Of a DNA stretch of 64,000 bases, positions 34,004 through 43,806 are shown in pieces (within the stretch, counting starts at the first letter, position 1; every line of letters starts with the position of its first letter). This DNA is from Sinorhizobium sp. A49 (GTDB taxonomy: Bacteria > Pseudomonadota > Alphaproteobacteria > Rhizobiales > Rhizobiaceae), in the NCBI RefSeq assembly GCF_002002725.1, contig NZ_MUNW01000062.1, forward strand, positions 124,001 to 188,000. Reading direction: 5' to 3'. Below the pieces are notes generated by a model. The model was not told the origin of the DNA. It did not search any database and was given only the letters and a program-made list of their open reading frames with translations. Position numbers and translations under genes: made by a program.

Positions 34004-34077
34004 AAGCTGAGTGCTTGCGTCAAGACTCATCGCGATCCGAAACCAAGATTCGAACCAGGAACACCCCCGGAGAGCCA

Positions 34078-34755
34078 ATGCCCGAAATTATCTTCAACGG
34101 ACCTGCCGGCCGCCTCGAAGGCCGCTATCAGCCTTCGAAGCAGAAAAGCGCCCCGATCGCCATCATCCTGCACCCGCACCCGCAGTTCGGCGGTACGATG
34201 AACAACCAGATCGTCTACCAGCTTTTCTACATGTTCCAGAAGCGCGGCTTTACGACGCTGCGTTTCAATTTCCGGGGCATCGGCCGTAGCCAGGGCGAGT
34301 TCGACCACGGCGCCGGCGAGCTTTCGGATGCCGCATCGGCGCTCGACTGGGTGCAGAGCCTGCATCCCGATTCGAAGAGCTGTTGGGTTGCCGGTTATTC
34401 CTTCGGCGCCTGGATCGGCATGCAGCTCCTGATGCGTCGTCCTGAGATCGAAGGTTTCATGGCCGTCGCGCCGCAGCCCAACACCTATGATTTCTCGTTC
34501 CTAGCGCCGTGCCCGTCGTCCGGTCTCATCATCAATGGTGATTCGGACAAGGTTGCGCCCGAGAAGGACGTCAACGGTCTCGTCGAAAAGCTGAAGGCGC
34601 AGAAGGGTATTCTCATCACCCACAAGACCGTGCCGGGCGCCAACCACTTCTTCAACGGTCAGGTCGAAGGCCTGATGGCGGAATGCGAGGACTATCTCGA
34701 TCGTCGCCTCAACGGCGAACTGACGCCGGAACCGGCTGCCAAGCGCATCCGCTGA
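34078..34755 (+). CDS. Alpha/beta hydrolase (COG2945 type)
   Basis: Encodes 225 residues from the ATG at 34078, which has GGAGAG upstream; the longer frame is rejected. The fold is visible as AIILHPHPQFGGTMNN (oxyanion region), LRFNFRGIGRSQGEFDHGAGE, the nucleophile elbow GYSFGAW with Ser108, an Asp in INGDSDKV and a His in PGANHFF. The short form lacks a lid domain. The substrate is unknown; related proteins are annotated as hydrolases or dienelactone-hydrolase-like. It diverges from the suf operon. Confidence 0.88.
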   Translation: MPEIIFNGPAGRLEGRYQPSKQKSAPIAIILHPHPQFGGTMNNQIVYQLFYMFQKRGFTTLRFNFRGIGRSQGEFDHGAGELSDAASALDWVQSLHPDSKSCWVAGYSFGAWIGMQLLMRRPEIEGFMAVAPQPNTYDFSFLAPCPSSGLIINGDSDKVAPEKDVNGLVEKLKAQKGILITHKTVPGANHFFNGQVEGLMAECEDYLDRRLNGELTPEPAAKRIR

Positions 34756-34773
34756 TCAAGATCCGGGCGGCTC

Positions 34774-35973
34774 TTAAGGCCGCCCGATCCACTGTGGGAC
34801 CTTTGCATTGACCACAGTCTGCGGCGCTGCGGCGCATTCCACACGGTTGCGACCGTTTTCCTTCGCCGCATAGAGAGCCTTGTCGGCGCGCTGCATCGCC
34901 AGTTCGAGCGGCTCGTCCTTTGCAATGGCCGCCACTCCGAAGCTTGCCGTCACCCTCGCCTGTTCCGCCAGGCCGTCGATCTGCTGCGACATCATCGCGG
35001 CGCGCATTCCGTGCGCCACCACCCGTGCCTCCTCCAGCTCGGTGGACGGCAGAAACACGGCAAACTCTTCGCCGCCGAGACGACCGGCGATCGCGTGGTT
35101 CGGCATGACATCCTTCAGAACGCGCGCGAACTGGCGGATCACCTCGTCACCGGTGTGGTGACCGTAGCTGTCGTTCACCAGCTTGAAACGGTCCAGGTCG
35201 GCCAGAATCAAAGTGCCCGGCAGGCGGCCTTCGCGACGTTGAAGCATGGGGGCGACCCGTTCGGTAAACCCACGCCTGTTGAAGAGCCCGGAAAGCAGGT
35301 CGATCTCAGAGCGCGCGCGCGCGTCGTCGACGATTTCCATGACCATCACGCCAAGCATGGCGAGACCGGTGCCGACGATAAGGACTGCGCCGAGTGCTTG
35401 GGAAATCAGCGCGAACGGGCTTGATATATAGTCCTGAGCTGTTGCTCCCGAGCCGGCGGCCACAGCCACAAAGACCTTCAGCACGTAGTAGCCGCAGGTC
35501 AGAGCCAGCAGCGACAGCAATATTCGGTCCGCTGCCGAGCGTCGCTTGGAGCGTACGATGACCGATGCCGACCACGCCTGAATGATGAAGAACGGCAGCT
35601 GATAAAGGGCTGCGTGTTGCAGCGTTCCTCTCGGCCAATGATAAATGACCAGATCAAGCGCGACCGAAGCCAGGAAGAACGCAGCAAGCATCTGCCAGTT
35701 GGCCGGTACGCGATAAAAGATACCCAGGCCAAAACGCAGCAGGCAGAAACCGGCAAGCACGCTCGCAAACGCGCTTATCGCGAAAAGACGTGGCGTGGAT
35801 GTAAACGGCACGACGGTTTCGAACACGGCCGCGAGCGATGCAACGGCAAAACCGCCGGCGCAGTAGAGTGCGGCCCGTCTGGACCGACTCTTCGCCGCTA
35901 TGACAAGAAATGCTGCAGTGAAAATCTGGGCGATGACGAAGTTCACAGCCAGCAGAGAAATCGCACCACCCAT
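34774..35973 (-). CDS. Membrane-bound diguanylate cyclase (GGDEF)
   Basis: Encodes 399 residues from the ATG at 35973; a longer reading begins with TTG and is less likely. The N-terminal about 210 residues form six or seven hydrophobic helices. The GGDEF domain starts at DLLSGLFNRRGF, with LADLDRFKLVNDSYGHHTGDEV and the active site GGEEF at residues 300-304; no RxxD inhibitory site is obvious. It should make c-di-GMP at the inner membrane in response to a signal sensed by the helical part. It converges with the hydrolase gene, 18 bases away. Confidence 0.9.
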   Translation of the reverse strand: MGGAISLLAVNFVIAQIFTAAFLVIAAKSRSRRAALYCAGGFAVASLAAVFETVVPFTSTPRLFAISAFASVLAGFCLLRFGLGIFYRVPANWQMLAAFFLASVALDLVIYHWPRGTLQHAALYQLPFFIIQAWSASVIVRSKRRSAADRILLSLLALTCGYYVLKVFVAVAAGSGATAQDYISSPFALISQALGAVLIVGTGLAMLGVMVMEIVDDARARSEIDLLSGLFNRRGFTERVAPMLQRREGRLPGTLILADLDRFKLVNDSYGHHTGDEVIRQFARVLKDVMPNHAIAGRLGGEEFAVFLPSTELEEARVVAHGMRAAMMSQQIDGLAEQARVTASFGVAAIAKDEPLELAMQRADKALYAAKENGRNRVECAAAPQTVVNAKVPQWIGRP

Positions 35974-36110
35974 CGACGAACCTGAATTGTCTGTTGCTAC
36001 GGCAGGGCCGCTTCGTGCTGCCTCATGTGGCAACGCCGGACGATACTAAGAGCGGCAGGCGAAAATTTGATTAATCTGTCAAATGCAAGCGCGGCGGGCG
36101 AAGCCTTCTG

Positions 36111-37247
36111 TCAGCGGGCGCCATGGAATGCGTACTTCCCGCCGGTAACCGGTTGGCGCACCCCGGTTGTGCCGGGATAGGTGAGCGGTAATCCTTGCCG
36201 CGCCCGAACAGCGAGATATGCCCAGGCCTCCGCCTCCATCGAATCGCCATTGAAGCCCACTGCCTCGGCCGACAGCACGTTTGCGCCGTGGGCTTTCGCC
36301 TGCGACTCGAGATCCCGCATGATCACCGGATTAAGCCGGCCCCCGCCGCACACGATATAGGTGCGGGGTGTTGTTGGTAGGTGACCGGCCGATTTGACGA
36401 TTGCGGCTGCCGTCACGTAGGCCAGCGTGCGCGCACCGTCTTCGAGATTGGCGTCCTTCCCCTGTGGCGGAGCAAAATCGTTGCGATCGAGCGAACGACG
36501 TCTGTCCGCCGAGAAGAAGGGATTGAGAAGATAGCGTTCGGCAAGCTCCGGCAGCACGCTGCCTTCGCTGGCGATCATACCGCCCTGGTCATAGGGAATG
36601 CCGGCATGTGCCTCGACCCATTGATCGATCAGCGTGTTGCCGGGGCCGCTGTCGTAGGCAATCAGTCCGCCGTCCGATCCGATGAACGTCAGATTGGAGA
36701 TGCCGCCGATGTTGACGAAGACCACCGGCGTCACCAGTTTGCCATCCGCTGCGGCGTTGCGGGCAAGCGCCGCGTGATAAGCGGGAATGAGCGGCGCACC
36801 CTGGCCTCCATGCTCCATGTCGTTGGCGCGCATGTCATAGACGACATCGATGCGCGTTTCGCGGGCGAGCAGCGCGCCGTCGCCAATCTGAACGGTCAAG
36901 GCATCGTCGGGACGGTGAAGCACCGTTTGTCCATGAAAGCCAATGATATCAATATTTTCTAGTGTGATATTATTGTTGTGCATAAAGGTCCGAACGGCTT
37001 CGGCGTGCCTCAGCGTCAGGTCCCGTTCGAGGTCTGCGAGGATCCCTGGCCGTTGCTCACGGCTCGTGATCGACCTTGCTTCTTCGAGGCCCTGCTTCAG
37101 CCGGTCGCGGAAACGCGCATCGTAGGCGTAGCCGGCGGAAGGCCCTCGCTCGACAATCGCGTCGCCGTCGGTGCGCAACAGCGCCACGTCGATTCCGTCC
37201 ATGCTCGTCCCGCTCATCAAGCCGATCGCGGTCATGATCTTGCCCAT
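36111..37247 (-). CDS. anmK: Anhydro-N-acetylmuramic acid kinase
   Basis: Encodes 378 residues from the ATG at 37247, which has GGAGGA a few bases upstream (an earlier in-frame codon is TTG). AnmK phosphorylates 1,6-anhydro-MurNAc during peptidoglycan recycling, giving MurNAc-6-phosphate. The N-terminal ATP-binding text [16 protein letters not shown] is diagnostic, as are [10 protein letters not shown] and [13 protein letters not shown]. Length fits the family. It diverges from tyrS with a gap of about 125 bases, an arrangement I recall as common in proteobacteria. Confidence 0.95.
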   Translation of the reverse strand: MGKIMTAIGLMSGTSMDGIDVALLRTDGDAIVERGPSAGYAYDARFRDRLKQGLEEARSITSREQRPGILADLERDLTLRHAEAVRTFMHNNNITLENIDIIGFHGQTVLHRPDDALTVQIGDGALLARETRIDVVYDMRANDMEHGGQGAPLIPAYHAALARNAAADGKLVTPVVFVNIGGISNLTFIGSDGGLIAYDSGPGNTLIDQWVEAHAGIPYDQGGMIASEGSVLPELAERYLLNPFFSADRRRSLDRNDFAPPQGKDANLEDGARTLAYVTAAAIVKSAGHLPTTPRTYIVCGGGRLNPVIMRDLESQAKAHGANVLSAEAVGFNGDSMEAEAWAYLAVRARQGLPLTYPGTTGVRQPVTGGKYAFHGAR

Positions 37248-37371
37248 GCATTCCTCCAAGGCGTTGCCTGTCTACATAGCAAAAACATCGGCCAAGCAAA
37301 GACGTGCACTTTTGCCCAAACAGTGCTAAACGCCGCGCGCAGACGTTCTACCCAGCCGAAAGAGACAGGTC

Positions 37372-38625
37372 ATGTCCGAGTTCAAGTCCGATTTCCTCCA
37401 CACCCTCAGCGAGCGCGGTTTCATTCATCAGAGTTCGGATGACGCCGGCCTCGACCAGTTGTTCCGGACGGAGACCGTGACTGCCTATATCGGCTTCGAC
37501 CCGACGGCGCCGAGCCTTCATGCCGGCGGCCTCATCCAGATCATGATGCTGCACTGGCTGCAGGCGACCGGCCACCGGCCGATCTCGCTGATGGGCGGCG
37601 GCACCGGCATGGTCGGCGACCCCTCCTTCAAGGACGAGGCGCGTCAGTTGATGACGCCGGCGACCATCGACGCCAACATCGCCAGCATCAAGACGGTGTT
37701 TTCGAACTACCTGACCTATGGCGACGGCCCCAAGGACGCGTTGATGATCAACAACGCCGACTGGCTGCTTGGCATCAACTACCTTGAGTTCCTGCGCGAT
37801 GTCGGCCGCCACTTCTCGGTCAACCGCATGCTGTCGTTCGACAGCGTCAAGACGCGGCTCGAGCGCGAGCAGTCGTTGTCGTTCCTCGAGTTCAACTACA
37901 TGATCCTGCAGGCCTACGATTTCGTCGAGCTGCACAAGCGCACCGGCTGCCGCCTGCAGATGGGCGGCTCGGACCAGTGGGGCAATATCGTCAACGGCAT
38001 CGACCTTGGTCACCGCATGGGAACGACGCAACTCTATGCGCTGACCTCGCCGCTTTTGACGACGTCGTCGGGCGCGAAGATGGGCAAGTCGGTCAATGGC
38101 GCCATCTGGCTCAACCCGGACATGCTGTCGGCCTACGATTTCTGGCAGTATTGGCGCAACACCGAGGATGCGGACGTCACCCGCTTCCTGAAGCTCTACA
38201 CCACGCTGCCGATGGCCGAGATCGCCCGGCTTTCGCAGCTTGGCGGCTCGGAGATCAACGAGGTCAAGAAGATCCTTGCGACCGAGATTACCGCCATGCT
38301 GCACGGCCGCGCCGCTGCAGAACAGGCGGCAGAGACGGCCCGCAAGACTTTCGAGGAAGGCGCCGTTTCCGAAAACCTGCCGTCGGTCGATGTTCCCGCG
38401 TCCGAGCTTGAAGCCGGTATCGGCCTGTTGTCGCTGGTTGTTCGTGCGGGACTCGCCGCATCCAACGGTGAAGCCCGCCGTCACGTTCAAGGTGGCGCCG
38501 TGCGCATCAACGATCAGGCGATCAGCGACGAACGCCGGCTGATCGGTAGCGGTGACGTGACTTCGGATGGCATCGTCAAGCTGTCTCTCGGCAAGAAGAA
38601 GCACATCCTGGTTCGCCCTGCCTAA
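37372..38625 (+). CDS. tyrS: Tyrosyl-tRNA synthetase
   Basis: Encodes 417 residues. The class I signature HIGH appears as HAGGL after [11 protein letters not shown], and the KMSKS loop as KMGKS at 236-240. The tyrosine-binding [17 protein letters not shown] is conserved. The C-terminal S4 RNA-binding domain (about 350-417) recognises the tRNA. It charges tRNA-Tyr. It ends before an intrinsic terminator. Confidence 0.97.
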   Translation: MSEFKSDFLHTLSERGFIHQSSDDAGLDQLFRTETVTAYIGFDPTAPSLHAGGLIQIMMLHWLQATGHRPISLMGGGTGMVGDPSFKDEARQLMTPATIDANIASIKTVFSNYLTYGDGPKDALMINNADWLLGINYLEFLRDVGRHFSVNRMLSFDSVKTRLEREQSLSFLEFNYMILQAYDFVELHKRTGCRLQMGGSDQWGNIVNGIDLGHRMGTTQLYALTSPLLTTSSGAKMGKSVNGAIWLNPDMLSAYDFWQYWRNTEDADVTRFLKLYTTLPMAEIARLSQLGGSEINEVKKILATEITAMLHGRAAAEQAAETARKTFEEGAVSENLPSVDVPASELEAGIGLLSLVVRAGLAASNGEARRHVQGGAVRINDQAISDERRLIGSGDVTSDGIVKLSLGKKKHILVRPA

Positions 38626-38650
38626 GTCGACGCACATCTTGAGAATTTCG

Positions 38651-38680
38651 AAGGCCGGCCGTTGCGCCGGCCTTTTTATT
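38651..38680. terminator. Terminator between tyrS and the AsmA-like gene
   Basis: AAGGCCGGC (38651-38659) pairs with GCCGGCCTT (38666-38674) and is followed by a T-run on the plus strand. It sits 25 bases after tyrS and overlaps the end of the opposing gene. Confidence 0.8.
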
Positions 38681-41600
38681 GAAATTCGAAGATGCTGCGG
38701 ATGACGCCCGGCGCGATGAACGACAGCGGGTTGATCGTCAGCTTCGGCTGATTGAACGGGCCATTGAGCTTGAAGGTGATGCCGAGCAAGCCGCGGTCGC
38801 GGCCATTGCCGAGCAGGACGCCGATCAGCGGCAATTCCCCGAAAATGCGGTTCAAGCCGTAGGCGGGCATGAAGGTGCCGGTCATGTCCATGATGCCGTT
38901 GCCGTCACGCACGGTTCCCTGGAAGGTTGCGCCGACATCGGTTCCCCTGAGGACGCCGCCATCGACCCGAATGGCGCTGCGATCGAGGGCGAGCTGGGCA
39001 AAACCGCGCTCGAAGCGCGCGGTGCTGACGTCGATGTCGCGTTTTACCGCCTGGTTGAGGCTTCGCCCGTCCTGGCCCGCCGGGGTCGATACCATCGACT
39101 GCAGGCGCTGCTCGCCGACCAGCGAAAACTTGCGAATGTCGATCGAGCCGCGCCAGGATCGGCCGCCGCGATCGCGCAGCTTCAGGTTCAACAGCCCGCC
39201 GCGCATGTTGCGGTAGATGTCGGCAAAGCGGGCCAGCGAACCGGCGTCGCCGGTGGTCAGTTCAAGGATGTTGTCGGCGCCGGATTTGGCGAGCTTGGCC
39301 ACGAGCGCTTGGCCGCTGCCGGTTACGGCCGACAGATTGATGTCTTCGATCTGCTGCCCCCGTTCCGAATAGACGAGGTTGACGTTTGAAAGCGCTTCGC
39401 CGTTGAATCCGGCAACGCGACCGAGTTGGCCCTGGATCGTTATGTCATCGCCGCTACCGCCGCCATTGCCGTTCGATCCGCTTTTCATCTGAGCGAGGAT
39501 AGGCCGGATGTCTGCAGCCGCTCCGCTCAACGTCACGACGTGAACGCCCTTGCGGCGGTCGATGGCAACGTTGAAATCGTCGCCCTGCGCCAGGCGGACA
39601 TTGCTGAGTTTTGCGCTGGAGATGCCGGCATCGTCAACTTGCAGGGTGCCGCGTGCACCAAAACCATCGCCGGCGATGGCAAAGTCTTTGATGGTTGTAA
39701 CGCTGTCGTTGATATCGGATGTGTATCGCAGCTCGGCAGAAATACCTGCACCTTTGCTCCAGCCAATCCACGGAAGCGAGAGCCTGGCCTTGGTCAGATC
39801 GATGGTGGCATGCTGGATATCCGCCTCGTCGATCACCAGATCGACGTCCATCGGTCCCGAAATGATCCTCGAGAGGCCCGGCGCCAGTTTCTCCCGGGCC
39901 GCGTCATTGATCGTGCCGCTGATTTCTCGTTTGCGCTTGACCTTCGATTTGCTGTCGACCGGCTCGATCAAGGCAAGCTTGATTTTCGCTCCCTCCACCA
40001 TTGCCTCGGCATCGAGGACGGCCTGCGCGTTGTCGACCCGGAACGTGCCGGAAACGTTGGAGACGGCTCGTCCGGCGATCGGGCGCGTGACGGTAACGTC
40101 ATCGAGTTGCATCTCCACCTGCCAGAGCGGCGGCGGCGGGTGCTGGTCGGTCACCAGGCCGAACCGCGCGCCGACCTGTGCCTTGACCGGGCCGGTAAAG
40201 TCGCCGGGAACGAAGGGCGTCTTTTGCAGCGCCTGTATCGGCTTGTAGGTTACGAGCTCGGCGATCGCATCCGCCTCGCCGCCGACCTCGATCTTCATCT
40301 CGGCAATCAGTGGTTTGGTATAGACATCGGGAATGATGAAGTCGCCGCCGTTGAGCGCGACCGATCGCCCGGAGGTGAAATAGGCCGCCCCCTGTTTGAC
40401 GCCGACTTCCATGCGCTGGCCGCTCAGCTTGAACGTGCCCGAAGTGTCGCGCAGCGGCGGTATCTCGCCGGCGATGTTGATGCGTGTACCGTCAATGTTG
40501 AACGCGATGTTCAGTTCTTTTTCGTCAAGCTTCAGCTCGCCTTCGTTGGCGGCGATCCGCCCCTCCGCCACCGATACCTCGATGCGCGCATCTGTAACCG
40601 TGCCGCCGAAGAGATTGCGGATCGCCCAGCGGCGGGCGCCCTTGGCGAGCCACCACGGCCAGAGTTGCTTGACGGCCGTCGGCTGCATACGATCGCTGAT
40701 GGCGGCAAAACTCACCTGCGGCGAGGTTTTGCCGAAGGCGACCGAGAGCGACCCGAACATCGAGCCGAGCGGGCTGGAAACGGCGAGCTGATCAAAGATT
40801 AGGCGATGACGCGCGTCGGATGTGAAGCGACCGCTCGCCTTGGCGTCAAAGATCAAGGGGCGTTCCGCAATATCCTCCGGTGCCGAGCTTGCATTCCTGA
40901 AAAGGAGATCGATGGCAAAACCCTGGTCGGTTGCGCCTGCGATCCGGTCAAGATCTTTCACCGCGCCGGTAAAGGGGAAAACAGAGCGACCGACATTGAC
41001 GGTGGATGGCAGGATTTCGACTGAAGCCCGCTCGAAATCATAGGCGATATCCATCTGGGAAGGATTGATCGTCGAGACGAGCCCGCCCGCGTGGAACGCG
41101 CCTTCGGACGTCCTGACAGCCACGCGAAGATCTGGCTTGGCGCCCTCGGCGGCGCGCGTCGCGGTGAGCGTCAGTCCCGCCGTTGCGTCGATGCCAAAGG
41201 CTGCCTCTTTTCCGAACGGGCCGTGATAGAAGAACGGTTTCAACGGAACGTTGGAGATTGACGCTTCGAAACCAGTGACATGATTCTGTGCGCCAAGAGC
41301 GTTGGCGTTCAGATCGACATCGACACCGTCGACGGTGAGGCTGCCTTTGACGTGCATGGAGCCATCGGCATCACGATTGAACTCCAGTTCCTTGGCTTCA
41401 ACAGGCACCACACTGTCACGCGCACCGGCAACCGTGAAGGAAAAATTGGAAAGCAAGACCGTCTGGTCGCCGCGCCCCGCTGCCATCTGTGACATGCGAT
41501 CGACGTGCGCAAAAAGCGTCTCCAGCGCCTCGCCGACATCCGCGATCTTGATCTTCGTCAGATCGATAGGCTCGCCGCGTGGTAGCAGGCCGGTGTCGAA

Positions 41601-42074
41601 GTCACCGCCTTCGGCTTCGAGGCGCGAAACCGCAATCCGGCCCGTCAGCAACGCGATAGGGTCGAGCGCGATGGATATGGAACTCAATTTTGCGACCGGC
41701 TGACCGGATGCGGCCTCGCTTAGCGCCACTTCCCGCGCCTTCAGTGCCAGTGCCCCATTTGAGGTCATGCGTACGACGGTGCTGCCAACCTCGGCGCGAT
41801 AGGCCCCGCCGAGTGCCGCGTTCAGCGCCGTGCGCGCGCGCGCATTGAGCGTCCTGTCGATCGCCCCGCTCTCGACGACGGCGATCAGGCTGGCTGCGAT
41901 GATGAAGACAAGCAGAAAACCGCAAAGAGCTATCTTGCCGAGAAAGCGCAGCAGCCCGCGCTTGTGTGGTGCATGCACGATAACGGGTTCGTGTGCCTGC
42001 GCCGAGGGCAACGCATGCAACGCGACGATGTCTTTCTTGCGAAAGCCGACTTTTTCGCCGCGGATATCACTCAT
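38676..42074 (-). CDS. AsmA-like / DUF3971 (YhdP family) large envelope protein
   Basis: Encodes 1132 residues from the ATG at 42074; the longer reading starts with TTG. A single membrane helix lies at about 43-67 (FLGKIALCGFLLVFIIAASLIAVV). The rest is a very long beta-rich periplasmic part with repeated amphipathic strands, and the C-terminus ends in LNPLSFIAPGVIRSIFEF, typical of the family. Related AsmA/YhdP/TamB proteins form lipid-conducting bridges between inner and outer membrane, so a role in phospholipid transport or outer-membrane integrity is likely but inferred. It converges with tyrS. Confidence 0.88.
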   Translation of the reverse strand: MSDIRGEKVGFRKKDIVALHALPSAQAHEPVIVHAPHKRGLLRFLGKIALCGFLLVFIIAASLIAVVESGAIDRTLNARARTALNAALGGAYRAEVGSTVVRMTSNGALALKAREVALSEAASGQPVAKLSSISIALDPIALLTGRIAVSRLEAEGGDFDTGLLPRGEPIDLTKIKIADVGEALETLFAHVDRMSQMAAGRGDQTVLLSNFSFTVAGARDSVVPVEAKELEFNRDADGSMHVKGSLTVDGVDVDLNANALGAQNHVTGFEASISNVPLKPFFYHGPFGKEAAFGIDATAGLTLTATRAAEGAKPDLRVAVRTSEGAFHAGGLVSTINPSQMDIAYDFERASVEILPSTVNVGRSVFPFTGAVKDLDRIAGATDQGFAIDLLFRNASSAPEDIAERPLIFDAKASGRFTSDARHRLIFDQLAVSSPLGSMFGSLSVAFGKTSPQVSFAAISDRMQPTAVKQLWPWWLAKGARRWAIRNLFGGTVTDARIEVSVAEGRIAANEGELKLDEKELNIAFNIDGTRINIAGEIPPLRDTSGTFKLSGQRMEVGVKQGAAYFTSGRSVALNGGDFIIPDVYTKPLIAEMKIEVGGEADAIAELVTYKPIQALQKTPFVPGDFTGPVKAQVGARFGLVTDQHPPPPLWQVEMQLDDVTVTRPIAGRAVSNVSGTFRVDNAQAVLDAEAMVEGAKIKLALIEPVDSKSKVKRKREISGTINDAAREKLAPGLSRIISGPMDVDLVIDEADIQHATIDLTKARLSLPWIGWSKGAGISAELRYTSDINDSVTTIKDFAIAGDGFGARGTLQVDDAGISSAKLSNVRLAQGDDFNVAIDRRKGVHVVTLSGAAADIRPILAQMKSGSNGNGGGSGDDITIQGQLGRVAGFNGEALSNVNLVYSERGQQIEDINLSAVTGSGQALVAKLAKSGADNILELTTGDAGSLARFADIYRNMRGGLLNLKLRDRGGRSWRGSIDIRKFSLVGEQRLQSMVSTPAGQDGRSLNQAVKRDIDVSTARFERGFAQLALDRSAIRVDGGVLRGTDVGATFQGTVRDGNGIMDMTGTFMPAYGLNRIFGELPLIGVLLGNGRDRGLLGITFKLNGPFNQPKLTINPLSFIAPGVIRSIFEFQ

Positions 42075-42398
42075 CGGCGCGGACGCCCTCCAGTTCAAGA
42101 CGGGAAAGCCCGACTCTCCCATCGACGCATCATGCGGCAATGGGTCGACGGGTCATTATCACCGTCACGTAGACCACATCTGGCCGGACGGTGTCACCAC
42201 GCCGCGCTGACCATGCTGTGGAAAGCATTCACACATCCGTGGGTTTCGTGTGAGCGAATGCCGGGCAAAGTGTCCTATCGACGCAACCCGTCCAGAACCT
42301 GTCAAATCTAGCACAAATCCGCTGGACGCAGGTCGCCGAATTTCGATATGCCCTAGCCGGCGATTGTTCACAAATCTTGGCGCAAGGAAGGTTTATTC

Positions 42399-42866
42399 AT
42401 GGCAGGACTCACCACCGGAGATCTCGCTCCTGACTTCACGCTTCCCCGTGACGGCGGCGGTTCGATTTCTCTCTCGGCGTTTCGCGGTCGCCCCGTCGTG
42501 CTGTTCTTTTATCCGAAGGACGACACCAAGAGTTGCACTCTGGAAGCGATTTCGTTCACTGAACTTGCCCCTGACTTTGCTGCCGCAGGCGTCGTGCTGA
42601 TCGGCATCTCTCCTGATTCGGTGAAGCGTCACGACCGTTTCGCCAAAAAACACGGCCTGACGGTCACGCTTGCTGCCGACGAGGAAAAAACCGCCATCAG
42701 CGCCTACGGGCTCTGGGTGGAAAAGAGCCTCTACGGGCGCAGATACATGGGCGTCGAACGCAGCACGTTTTTGATTGCCGCCGATGGACGGATCGCGCGC
42801 GTCTGGGAAAAGGTCAAGGTCAACGGCCATGCCCAAGAGGTACTCGAGGCCGCCAAGGCACTCTGA
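42399..42866 (+). CDS. bcp: Bacterioferritin comigratory protein-type peroxiredoxin
   Basis: Encodes 155 residues. The thioredoxin-fold motif FFYPKDDTKSCTLEAISF places the peroxidatic cysteine at C46. Canonical BCP enzymes have a resolving cysteine five residues on; here that position is Ile51 and no other cysteine follows. The protein should therefore work as a 1-Cys type, needing an external thiol to recycle. It reduces peroxides in the cytoplasm. An AAGGAAGG ribosome site precedes the ATG. The DUF455 gene follows 20 bases downstream. Confidence 0.92.
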   Translation: MAGLTTGDLAPDFTLPRDGGGSISLSAFRGRPVVLFFYPKDDTKSCTLEAISFTELAPDFAAAGVVLIGISPDSVKRHDRFAKKHGLTVTLAADEEKTAISAYGLWVEKSLYGRRYMGVERSTFLIAADGRIARVWEKVKVNGHAQEVLEAAKAL

Positions 42867-42886
42867 GTGGGAACGACGAGGCGAAA

Positions 42887-43717
42887 ATGACGAGACTTCC
42901 CACCTTTCACAGTCTGCGCGGCGCCGCCGTCGAGGCGATCAGCGCTGCAGATCTCGACGTCAAGACTGAGCTTGCGCAGGAAGCCTCGCGCCGTTGGCAG
43001 CGCCGCGCGTTGTCATTGCGTTCACCGCTCGACCGGCCTGTTCCACTCAGGCCGGGGCGGCCGGAAAAACCTCTTCTGACGCCGCCAACCCAGGTGAAGA
43101 AACGATCGCTGGGCTCACTCAAGGGGCGGATCGCGCTTCTGCATTCGATCGCCCATATCGAACTCAATGCCGTCGATCTCGCGCTCGATATTGTCGCGCG
43201 TTTTGCGTCCGAATCAGTGCCGAATTCGTTCTTCGACGGCTGGATGAAGGTGGCATTCGAGGAGGCAAAGCATTTCCGCATGGTGCGCCAGCGGCTGAAC
43301 GACCTCGGCGCGGACTACGGCGACCTGCCTGCCCACGATGGTCTCTGGCAAGCTGCGCACGATACCCGCAACGACCTGACCGCCAGGCTTGCCGTCGTCC
43401 CGCTGATTCTGGAGGCGCGCGGGCTGGACGTGACACCGGCGCTGCAGGCGCGCATGCGCGAGACCGGAGACTTCGAGACAGCCGCCGTACTCGATGTCAT
43501 CTACGAGGACGAGAAAGGCCATGTGGCCGTCGGCGCCAAATGGTTCCGGTTCCTCTGCGCGCGGGAAAGGAAGGATCCCGCAGCAACCTTCCAGCAGCTC
43601 GTTCGCGCCAATTTTCGCGGTCCGCTCAAGGCGCCGTTCAACGACATCGCGCGCGCCGAAGCCGGGCTGACGCCATCCTTCTACCGCTCGATGACGGCTT
43701 CCACCAACCTCTCGTAG
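42887..43717 (+). CDS. DUF455 ferritin-like domain protein
   Basis: Encodes 276 residues. Ligand-like helices are visible: HSIAHIELNAVDLALD, AFEEAKHFRMVRQRL, ILEARGLD and VIYEDEKGHVAVG. They supply the Glu/His set of a di-iron four-helix bundle. The family function is unknown; kinship is with ferritin-like oxidases such as MiaE. It lies 20 bases after bcp, so an oxidative-stress or iron link is a reasonable inference from context. Confidence 0.85.
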   Translation: MTRLPTFHSLRGAAVEAISAADLDVKTELAQEASRRWQRRALSLRSPLDRPVPLRPGRPEKPLLTPPTQVKKRSLGSLKGRIALLHSIAHIELNAVDLALDIVARFASESVPNSFFDGWMKVAFEEAKHFRMVRQRLNDLGADYGDLPAHDGLWQAAHDTRNDLTARLAVVPLILEARGLDVTPALQARMRETGDFETAAVLDVIYEDEKGHVAVGAKWFRFLCARERKDPAATFQQLVRANFRGPLKAPFNDIARAEAGLTPSFYRSMTASTNLS

Positions 43718-43806
43718 CGCAGGCTACTCAACCAAATATTAACCCTAACGAAGTGTAATGCCCGTCAAGCAATGCGAGACAATTCGCAGATGGCGGGAGT
43801 GGTGGA

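Noticed and set aside
34008-34022. TGA-N9-TCA match resembling an iron-responsive (RirA) box
   Set aside because: Only six defined bases match, so chance occurrence is likely; the flanks do not fit.
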